A stretch of DNA of 7,158 bases. Origin: Scatacola_A faecigallinarum. GTDB lineage: Bacteria; Pseudomonadota; Alphaproteobacteria; RF32; CAG-239. Made by a program: the position numbers and the translations under genes. The stretch is from assembly GCA_018713605.1 (NCBI GenBank), contig DVOM01000026.1, positions 1 to 7,158 of the forward strand, read 5' to 3'. A model generated the notes under the pieces. The model saw only the letters and a list, made by a program, of their open reading frames with translations, was not told where the DNA came from and made no database searches. Shown piece by piece: positions 1-4,534 of this stretch (the first letter of the stretch is position 1; each line of letters begins with the position of its first letter).

Positions 1-191
1 TATGCCGAAAGCTCGGCCGCGAAGACAAAGCTGCAGCCGGAAACAACACACCTATTGAATATAAGGATACGCTGATTTTAGGAAAGAGTCAACTATTAAT
101 GACACCACATTTTTTTCTGTCTACCAATAATGGAACTACCTTTATTTTTGTCGTTTATTTTTCCTGTTTATACACACCGAAGTCTGGGCGG
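1..191. other. Upstream intergenic / unassigned flank, no supported gene
   Basis: No coding region can be supported here. The first 60 bases are GC-richer and could be the tail of an upstream gene. In frame 1 a short reading frame ends at TGA 73-75, and in frame 2 at TGA 56-58, but neither tail resembles a protein end I recognise. Frame 3 is open from the left edge to a stop at 264-266, running through the lol promoter and into the lolC start, with an AT-driven, unlikely composition. From about 95 to 180 the DNA is strongly AT-rich with T-runs, typical of promoter-upstream DNA. A 13-bp imperfect tandem repeat lies at 141-179. Confidence 0.5.
141..179. repeat. Three imperfect 13-bp tandem repeats upstream of the lol promoter
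   Basis: Three consecutive 13-base units all begin TTTAT and end in G: 141-153 (TTTATTTTTGTCG), 154-166 (TTTATTTTTCCTG) and 167-179 (TTTATACACACCG). The first two share their first nine bases; the third is diverged after TTTAT. They end 12 bases before the -35 box of the lol promoter. This may be a curved or UP-like AT-rich element, a regulator site array, or chance in AT-rich DNA. Confidence 0.3.
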
Positions 192-220
192 TTGCAAATT
201 TGCGTGTTAGTCCTTATAAC
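192..220 (+). promoter_or_regulatory. Putative sigma70-type promoter of the lol operon
   Basis: A -35 box TTGCAA (192-197) is separated by exactly 17 bases from a -10 box TATAAC (215-220). Transcription would start near 227, leaving a very short leader that contains the ribosome-binding site AAGGAG (232-237) of the first gene. The rpmI promoter in this window has the same -35 hexamer and the same 17-base spacer, which supports both calls. Assigned from sequence pattern only. Confidence 0.5.
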
Positions 221-246
221 TTTAGGTAAGCAAGGAGAATTAAAAT

Positions 247-1494
247 ATGTTCTTTTCAAAGTTTGAGAGACTGGTGGCGCGGCGGTATCTGAAAGCCAAG
301 CGCCGTGAGGGCTTTATTTCGGTAATTACCGGCTTTGCCTTTACGGGAATTGCGCTTGGCGTAGCGACGCTGATTATCGTAATGTCGGTAATGAACGGTT
401 TCCGGCATGAGCTTTTGTCGCGTATTTTGGGCATTAACGGCCATATCGGCATTATGGCGGTGGCGGGCGTGCCGTTCAACAATTATCCGGAGGCGGTCAG
501 GGAAATCGGCACTTTTGAACATGTGCAGACGGTAATACCGATGATTGAGCGCCAGCTGCTGGTTTCTTCCGGTACGACGGCGGAAGGCGCGATGGTGCGC
601 GGTATCGCCAAAGAAGACCTTTTGAAGAAAAAAATTTTGAAAGACAGCCTGATTCATGTCGATGTTGACGATTTTTCCGGAAACAACGTTATTGTCGGCG
701 CGCGTCTGGCACAGAAGATGGGGCTGATTCCGGGGGACGAAATCACGCTGATTTCGCCAAACGGCAAAGTGACGGCTTTCGGCACGGTGCCGCGGATGAA
801 ATCGTATAAGATTATCGGTACTTTCGAAGTCGGCATGTATGAATATGATTCGAATTTTATCTTTATGCCGCTTGCGGCGGCGCAGACCTATTTCGGCATG
901 AAGGGCGCCGTCAGCAATATTGACGTGACGCTCGACAGCGACACGCATCTGCGCGAGGTGCGCAAGGCGATTGAGGAAAGCGTCGGCGCCGGCGCGTATA
1001 TTTATGACTGGAAACAGACCAATTCGGCTTTCTTTAATGCGATTGCGGTCGAACGCAACGTGATGTTCATTATTCTGACGCTGATAATTCTGGTGGCGGC
1101 GTTTAATATCATTACCGGACTGATTATGTTGGTTAAGGACAAGGGGCGCGACATTGCCGTTCTGCGGACGATGGGCGCGACCAAGGGAATGATTATGCGC
1201 ATCTTTTTTATGGACGGGGCTTTTATCGGCGTGGTCGGCACGGCCATCGGTTTGGCGCTGGGTGTGCTGTTCTGCAACAATATTGAGGCTATCCGGCAGT
1301 TTTTGCAGAACATTTCGGGACGGGAACTGTTTTCGGCCGAAATTTATTTTCTGTCGCAGCTGCCGGCCGAAATTGATTATGTCGAGGTTTCGGTCGTGGT
1401 GGTAATTTCGTTGCTGCTTTCGTTCCTGGCAACGATTTATCCGGCCTACAGGGCGGCCAAGTTTGATCCGGTGGAGGCTTTGCGCTATGAATAA
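247..1494 (+). CDS. lolC: Lipoprotein-releasing ABC transporter permease (LolC/LolE family, LolF-like hybrid)
   Basis: This is the inner-membrane permease of the Lol system, which extracts outer-membrane lipoproteins and hands them to LolA in the periplasm. The 415-residue product has the family layout: a cytoplasmic N-terminus (FERLVARRYL), TM1 at about 24-48 ending in SVMNGF, a periplasmic domain at about 50-268, then TM2 (about 272-295), TM3 (about 318-342) and TM4 (about 379-402). It ends in the FtsX/MacB-type motif YPAYRAAKFDPVEALRYE. The cytoplasmic loop after TM2 reads KDKGRDIAVLRTMGA, the coupling segment that meets the ATPase. Residues 175-187 (TAFGTVPRMKSY) resemble the LolA-binding 'Hook' of LolC, while MPLAAAQ after it resembles LolE. 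Only one permease gene is present, so a homodimer with two LolD subunits is likely. The ATG start has AAGGAG nine bases upstream. Whether it should be called LolC, LolE or LolF cannot be decided here. Confidence 0.93.
   Translation: MFFSKFERLVARRYLKAKRREGFISVITGFAFTGIALGVATLIIVMSVMNGFRHELLSRILGINGHIGIMAVAGVPFNNYPEAVREIGTFEHVQTVIPMIERQLLVSSGTTAEGAMVRGIAKEDLLKKKILKDSLIHVDVDDFSGNNVIVGARLAQKMGLIPGDEITLISPNGKVTAFGTVPRMKSYKIIGTFEVGMYEYDSNFIFMPLAAAQTYFGMKGAVSNIDVTLDSDTHLREVRKAIEESVGAGAYIYDWKQTNSAFFNAIAVERNVMFIILTLIILVAAFNIITGLIMLVKDKGRDIAVLRTMGATKGMIMRIFFMDGAFIGVVGTAIGLALGVLFCNNIEAIRQFLQNISGRELFSAEIYFLSQLPAEIDYVEVSVVVVISLLLSFLATIYPAYRAAKFDPVEALRYE
1473..1477 (+). promoter_or_regulatory. Ribosome-binding site of lolD inside the lolC end
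   Basis: GGAGG lies within the last codons of the permease gene, nine bases before the ATG at 1487. It fixes that ATG as the lolD start rather than the upstream in-frame TTG at 1463, which would add eight residues (MIRWRLCA) that are merely an out-of-frame reading of the conserved permease C-terminus. Confidence 0.7.
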
Positions 1495-2209
1495 TGTCAA
1501 ACCGACCTTGTGTCTGAAAAAAATCAGTAAAAGCTTTAAGCAGGGAAGCCAGAATCTGGAGGTGCTGAAAGGCGTTGATCTTGAGATTATGCCGGGCGAG
1601 ATTGTGGCGCTGATCGGTCCGTCGGGTTCGGGAAAGTCGACCCTGCTGCAAATTGCCGGGCTGCTGGACAGGCCGAGCAAGGGCGAAATAACGCTTGACG
1701 AGATGAAATGCGGCAAACTCGGCGACGGGATGCGGACGGCACTGCGCCGCGATTATCTCGGTTTCGTTTATCAATATCATAATCTGCTTGCTGATTTTGA
1801 TGCGACCGAAAACGTGATGCTGCCGCAGATGATTGCCGGCGTCAATGCCGGAACCGCCCGCGAAAAATCGCGCTGGCTGTTGGAACGTCTGGGCTTGGGA
1901 AAACGCCTGAAACATCGTCCCGCGGAGCTTTCCGGCGGCGAACAACAACGTGTGGCGATTGCCCGGGCGCTGGCCAATACGCCGAAGCTGCTGCTGGCGG
2001 ACGAACCGACCGGAAATCTTGATCCGAAAACGTCGGAAAGCGTTTTTCTCGAGCTGCTTTCAATTGTCCGGGAAACGGGGCTGTCGGCGCTGATTGCCAC
2101 GCATAACTTCGAACTGGCCGACAAGATGGACCGCAAGGTCAAGCTGCAGGACGGCAGGCTGATTGATTTGCGCGCGCAGGTTTTTGCACCGGGCGAAAAT
2201 TTTTATTAA
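1487..2209 (+). CDS. lolD: Lipoprotein-releasing system ATP-binding protein LolD
   Basis: This is the cytoplasmic ATPase that powers lipoprotein release through the adjacent permease. The 240-residue product has all ABC motifs: Walker A GPSGSGKST (44-52), Q-loop Q96, signature LSGGE (148-152), Walker B LLLADEP with catalytic E173, D-loop NLD (177-179) and switch histidine H206. The segment YQYHNLLADFDATENV (95-110) followed by MLP is the LolD-specific stretch that separates it from MacB, FtsE and other exporters. The length is normal for the family. The start overlaps the permease by 8 bp (stop TAA 1492-1494), implying translational coupling and equal subunit supply. The C-terminal 10 or so residues (AQVFAPGENFY) are not a conserved motif I know. 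Identity is secure from motifs and context. Confidence 0.96.
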   Translation: MNNVKPTLCLKKISKSFKQGSQNLEVLKGVDLEIMPGEIVALIGPSGSGKSTLLQIAGLLDRPSKGEITLDEMKCGKLGDGMRTALRRDYLGFVYQYHNLLADFDATENVMLPQMIAGVNAGTAREKSRWLLERLGLGKRLKHRPAELSGGEQQRVAIARALANTPKLLLADEPTGNLDPKTSESVFLELLSIVRETGLSALIATHNFELADKMDRKVKLQDGRLIDLRAQVFAPGENFY

Positions 2210-2228
2210 ATACCGGAGGAAACGGAAA

Positions 2229-2588
2229 ATGAAAAAGTTTTTGGCATTGTTTGTTTTATTGCTGGGAATGTCCGGAATTGCAGAAGCCAAGTATAATGCG
2301 CCGGAAGGGATTGTTTCCCGTTCGGACAAAATCGCCAGCTGGCAGCTGGGCGAGCTTGATGCCGACGGCGACGGCAAGCTTTCCCTTGACGAATTTAAGC
2401 GCAAGACGGAGAACTATGGCCGGGACGAGCGCCGCAATGTGCGCCGTGCCAAAAAGGAGGGAATCTATATGTCGCCGGAACAACAGTTTAAGGCTGCGGA
2501 TACCGACGAAGACGGTTTCCTTTCCGATTCCGAGCTGGCCGAGTTTATCAGAAAACAGCGCGATGCGCATGAGGGGCTGTATTATTAA
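2229..2588 (+). CDS. Small exported EF-hand (calcium-binding) protein
   Basis: A 119-residue protein of unknown role. The N-terminus MKKFLALFVLLLGMSGIAEA is a classical Sec signal peptide with a likely cut after AEA (residue 20). No lipobox cysteine is present, so it should be soluble in the periplasm or secreted. Two canonical EF-hand loops follow. The first is 44-55 (DADGDGKLSLDE), with ligands D44, D46, D48, S52 and E55. The second is 91-102 (DTDEDGFLSDSE), with D91, D93, D95, S99 and E102. They are joined by a basic, charged helix-rich linker (57-90). Both loops keep the position-12 glutamate, so calcium binding is expected. The start ATG has GGAGGA (2215-2220) eight bases upstream. It follows lolD by 19 bp with no terminator visible, so it is probably the third gene of the lol operon. 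Alternative upstream in-frame starts overlap lolD and lack a ribosome site. Function is not assigned. Confidence 0.87.
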   Translation: MKKFLALFVLLLGMSGIAEAKYNAPEGIVSRSDKIASWQLGELDADGDGKLSLDEFKRKTENYGRDERRNVRRAKKEGIYMSPEQQFKAADTDEDGFLSDSELAEFIRKQRDAHEGLYY

Positions 2589-2619
2589 GGCCAGAGGAGC
2601 GGATTATTGAAAAAAATCC

Positions 2620-2648
2620 TTGCAATATGAGAATCTTGAGTGTATAAA
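2620..2648 (+). promoter_or_regulatory. Putative sigma70-type promoter of rpmI-rplT(-pheST)
   Basis: A -35 box TTGCAA (2620-2625) and a -10 box TATAAA (2643-2648) are spaced by 17 bases in the gap after the EF-hand gene. The start of transcription would be near 2655, giving a leader of about 80 nt before rpmI. No terminator is visible between the EF-hand gene and this promoter, so read-through from the lol operon is also possible. Confidence 0.55.
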
Positions 2649-2654
2649 GCATTT

Positions 2655-2737
2655 GTTTTGAGCATTTCAGAGCTGATATGGCATGCCTGAATGCTTGTAA
2701 AGCATCCAAACGATAAACTTTATAGAAAGGAAGCAAA
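2655..2737 (+). promoter_or_regulatory. Structured rpmI 5' leader with alternative hairpins
   Basis: Two stem-loops share the same central strand. Stem A pairs GCATTTCAG (2662-2670) with CTGAATGC (2687-2694), eight pairs with one bulged T. Stem B pairs ATGCTT (2691-2696) with AAGCAT (2700-2705), six pairs around a GTA loop. Bases 2691-2694 belong to both, so the stems exclude one another. The octamer TAAAGCAT also occurs twice, at 2645-2652 (across the -10 box) and 2698-2705. Leaders of L35-L20 operons are autoregulated by L20 in E. coli and Bacillus; that this one is too is inference, and I see no match to a known L20-leader class. Confidence 0.4.
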
Positions 2738-2935
2738 ATGCCTAAGTTGAAAACTAAGAGTTCCGCCAAAAAACGCTTCAGCGCTACCGGAACCGGCAAA
2801 TTGAAGAGAAACTTTGCAAAAAAGAGACACTGCCTCTTCTGCAAAACACAGAAAATGAAAAGACAAGCCCGCGGTACCACTCTGTTGTCCGAGTCCGATA
2901 CCAAGATTGTTAAACAGTTTTTACCTTATTTGTAG
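2738..2935 (+). CDS. rpmI: Large ribosomal subunit protein bL35
   Basis: A 65-residue basic protein of the 50S subunit. The N-terminus MPKLKTKSSAKKRF, then TGTGKLKR, KRH at 29-31, and the C-terminal block RQARGTTLLSESDTKIVKQFLPYL are the conserved landmarks of bL35, and the length is normal. The ATG is preceded by an AAAGGAAG ribosome site (2726-2733). It lies 12 bp ahead of rplT, the usual gene order. The gene for IF3 (infC), which precedes rpmI in many bacteria, is not next to it here. An unusual point is the pair C32 and C35 (HCLFCK), a CxxC in a region that is normally basic and cysteine-free; see findings. Confidence 0.95.
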   Translation: MPKLKTKSSAKKRFSATGTGKLKRNFAKKRHCLFCKTQKMKRQARGTTLLSESDTKIVKQFLPYL

Positions 2936-2940
2936 GAGGA
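2934..2940 (+). promoter_or_regulatory. Strong rplT ribosome-binding site overlapping the rpmI stop
   Basis: AGGAGGA begins inside the rpmI stop codon (TAG 2933-2935) and its core ends eight bases before the rplT ATG. Ribosomes terminating on rpmI would sit on the rplT initiation region, which favours coupled, matched synthesis of the two ribosomal proteins. Confidence 0.65.
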
Positions 2941-2947
2941 TAGTTAG

Positions 2948-3307
2948 ATGTCTCGCGTTAAAAGAGGCGTAATTGCTCACGCACGCCACAAAAAAATTCT
3001 GAACATGGCCAAAGGTTACAGGGGCCGCAATAAAAACGTTTTCAGAGTTGCCGTTGAAAAAGTCGAGAAAGCATTGCAGTATGCTTACCGCGACAGAAGA
3101 GCCAAAAAGAGAAACTTCCGTTCTCTGTGGATTCAGCGCATCAACGCCGCAACCCGTCTGCATGACATGACTTATTCTCGATTTATCAGCGGGCTTAACA
3201 AAGCCGGCATTGAACTCGACCGAAAAGTCCTTGCTGATATTGCTTTGAAAGAGCCCGCTAACTTTGCCAAGCTGGTTGAGGCTGCCAAAGGTGCTTTAAG
3301 CAAGTAG
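2948..3307 (+). CDS. rplT: Large ribosomal subunit protein bL20
   Basis: A 119-residue protein needed early in 50S assembly, binding 23S rRNA. The N-terminal half is the long, very basic rRNA-binding extension: MSRVKRGVIAHARHKKIL, then AKGYRGR (about 21-27), then YAYRDRRAKKRNFRSLWIQRINAA (about 45-68). The C-terminal half (about 70-119) is the globular domain containing YSRFISGLNKAGIELDRKVLADIA. In gamma-proteobacteria and Firmicutes this C-terminal domain also binds the operon's own mRNA to repress it, which makes the structured leader before rpmI relevant. Length and all conserved blocks are normal. It is followed by a hairpin terminator or attenuator before pheS. Confidence 0.97.
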   Translation: MSRVKRGVIAHARHKKILNMAKGYRGRNKNVFRVAVEKVEKALQYAYRDRRAKKRNFRSLWIQRINAATRLHDMTYSRFISGLNKAGIELDRKVLADIALKEPANFAKLVEAAKGALSK

Positions 3308-3330
3308 TCTGTTTGTCAGAGCAAAATTAA

Positions 3331-3370
3331 AAAAGAGTTAACCTCGTTTTTCGGGTTGACTCTTTTGCAT
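3331..3370 (+). terminator. Terminator or attenuator hairpin between rplT and pheS
   Basis: Bases 3331-3346 (AAAAGAGTTAACCTCG) pair with 3352-3366 (CGGGTTGACTCTTTT), giving about 15 base pairs with one G-U pair and one bulged T around a five-T loop. The stem ends in TTTT and continues GCATTTTAAAT, an imperfect T-rich tail, so termination is probably partial. In E. coli a phenylalanine attenuator occupies the equivalent position before pheST. No phenylalanine-rich leader peptide with a ribosome site was found here, so the mechanism is open. Confidence 0.6.
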
Positions 3371-3378
3371 TTTAAATT

Positions 3379-3393
3379 CAGGCCGCCGGCCTG
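3379..3393. promoter_or_regulatory. GC-rich hairpin in the pheS leader
   Basis: CAGGCC (3379-3384) pairs perfectly with GGCCTG (3388-3393) around GCC. The stem can be extended by pairing TTTTG (3363-3367) with CAAAA (3394-3398) across an internal loop; this would take the 3' base of the preceding terminator stem, so the two folds compete in part. There is no T-run after it, so it is not a terminator on the + strand. It may act as an antiterminator, an RNA-processing site or a translation control element. Confidence 0.35.
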
Positions 3394-3430
3394 CAAAATT
3401 AAAGTTTAGGTTTAACATTTAGGTGAAAAT

Positions 3431-4534
3431 ATGGAAAACATGGATGATTTGAAAAAGGAGCTTCTGGCTGCGGTAACTGCCGCGGCGGACATGAAGTCCC
3501 TTGAAGAAGTCAGAGTGTCCGTTCTGGGCAAAAAAGGCAGAATTACCGAACTGATGAAAAGTCTGGGCAGCCTTTCAATCGAGGAAAAAAAGGAGAAGGG
3601 TCGGAACCTCAATATTCTGAAGTCGGAAGTGGAGCAGGCGCTTGACGCCAGAAAGGAAGAGCTGGCTGCCAAGGAACTTGATGCCAAGCTTGCGGCTGAG
3701 AGAATTGACGTAACGCTGCCGGTTCGTCCCGAACAGCAGGGGCGCATTCATCCGGTCAGCAAAATTTATGAAGAAGTTGCGGCGATTTTTGGCGAAATGG
3801 GTTTTGAAGTTGCCGAAGGACCGGATATTGAAGACCAGTTCCATAATTTCAATGCGCTGAATATGCCGGCCAACCATCCGGCCCGTCAAATGCAGGATAC
3901 CTTTTATATTCCGAATCCCGACAGTGAAGACAAGGACGACAGCTTTGTGGTCAGAACCCATACGTCGCCGGTGCAGATACGCACGATGGAAAACCATCCG
4001 CTGCCGATACGCATTATTGCGCCGGGTCGGACTTACCGTTCTGATTACGATGCCACCCATACCCCGATGTTTCATCAGGTCGAAGGGCTGGTTATCGACA
4101 AGACAACGACCATGGCTCATCTTAAGGGCTGCCTGTATGACTTTGTAAAAGCGTTTTTTGAACTGGAGGAAATTCCGGTTCGTTATCGTCCGTCGTATTT
4201 TCCGTTTACCGAACCTTCGGCGGAAATGGATATCGGCTGTCTGAAAACCAAAACCGAATTGAAAATCGGTGCCGGTACCGACTGGCTGGAAATTCTCGGC
4301 TGCGGCATGGTTCATCCGAACGTGCTGCGCGCCGGCGGCATTGATCCGGACGAATATCAGGGTTTTGCTTTCGGCATGGGGCTGGATCGTCTGGCCATGC
4401 TGAAATACGGCATACCGGATTTGCGCACCTTTTTTGAATCGGACGTGCGCTGGCTGAAGCATTACGGATTTCTGCCGCTTGACGAATCGTCAATGACCGG
4501 CGGCTTAAGCAATAACGGAGGATTGGCTCGATGA
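3431..4534 (+). CDS. pheS: Phenylalanine--tRNA ligase alpha subunit
   Basis: This is the catalytic alpha subunit of the (alpha-beta)2 class II synthetase that charges tRNA-Phe in the cytoplasm. Residues 1-95 form the charged N-terminal coiled-coil arm that contacts tRNA (KKGRITELMKSL). The catalytic core starts near HPVSKIYEEVAAIFGEMGF. It includes RTHTSPVQIR (175-184), the motif 2 region RTYRSDYDATHTPMFHQVEG, and motif 3 GFAFGMGLDRL (311-321). A313 matches E. coli A294, the residue that sizes the amino-acid pocket, so substrate choice looks normal. At 367 residues it is longer than E. coli PheS (327). The last 20 residues (LPLDESSMTGG... to the end) extend beyond the conserved WLKHYGF, as in alphaproteobacterial homologues. 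The ATG at 3431 has AGGTGA at 3421-3426; the in-frame ATG at 3440 is too far from it. It overlaps pheT by four bases. Confidence 0.97.
   Translation: MENMDDLKKELLAAVTAAADMKSLEEVRVSVLGKKGRITELMKSLGSLSIEEKKEKGRNLNILKSEVEQALDARKEELAAKELDAKLAAERIDVTLPVRPEQQGRIHPVSKIYEEVAAIFGEMGFEVAEGPDIEDQFHNFNALNMPANHPARQMQDTFYIPNPDSEDKDDSFVVRTHTSPVQIRTMENHPLPIRIIAPGRTYRSDYDATHTPMFHQVEGLVIDKTTTMAHLKGCLYDFVKAFFELEEIPVRYRPSYFPFTEPSAEMDIGCLKTKTELKIGAGTDWLEILGCGMVHPNVLRAGGIDPDEYQGFAFGMGLDRLAMLKYGIPDLRTFFESDVRWLKHYGFLPLDESSMTGGLSNNGGLAR

Noticed and set aside
1..100. Weak similarity between the left edge and 7039-7105 (TATGCCG... AAGGATA... GATT)
   Set aside because: Matches are short and need several gaps, so it is not supported as a flanking repeat.
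148..174. Second promoter candidate TTGTCG / TATACA upstream of lolC
   Set aside because: The spacer is only 15 bases and the boxes match less well than the pair at 192-220; it also coincides with the 13-bp repeat, so it was not called.
99..266. 55-codon frame from ATG 99 into the lolC start (MTPHFFLSTNN...)
   Set aside because: No ribosome site, crosses the lol promoter and its -10 box, AT-driven composition, and overlaps the lolC start in another frame.
1463..1486. Upstream TTG start for lolD adding eight residues
   Set aside because: The ATG at 1487 has GGAGG at the proper distance, while the extra residues are only an out-of-frame reading of the conserved permease C-terminus.
256..1716. 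Long minus-strand open frame of 486 codons opposite lolC and the lolD start
   Set aside because: It runs antisense to two genes with clear family motifs. Its translation is rich in His, Arg, Asn and Gln with no recognisable domain, which is what an antisense shadow of a codon-biased gene looks like.
2163..2228. N-terminal extension of the EF-hand protein from ATG 2163
   Set aside because: It would bury the signal peptide behind 22 residues and overlap lolD; the ATG at 2229 has a strong GGAGGA site at the right spacing.
3356..3409. Possible leader peptide from TTG 3356 containing two Phe codons (MTLLHFKF...)
   Set aside because: It starts inside the terminator stem, has no ribosome site and only two phenylalanine codons, which is too weak to claim a Phe attenuator peptide.
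3575..4462. Long minus-strand open frame opposite pheS
   Set aside because: Same antisense-shadow composition (Arg, His, Phe rich); pheS on the + strand has every conserved motif, and no promoter or ribosome site supports the antisense frame.
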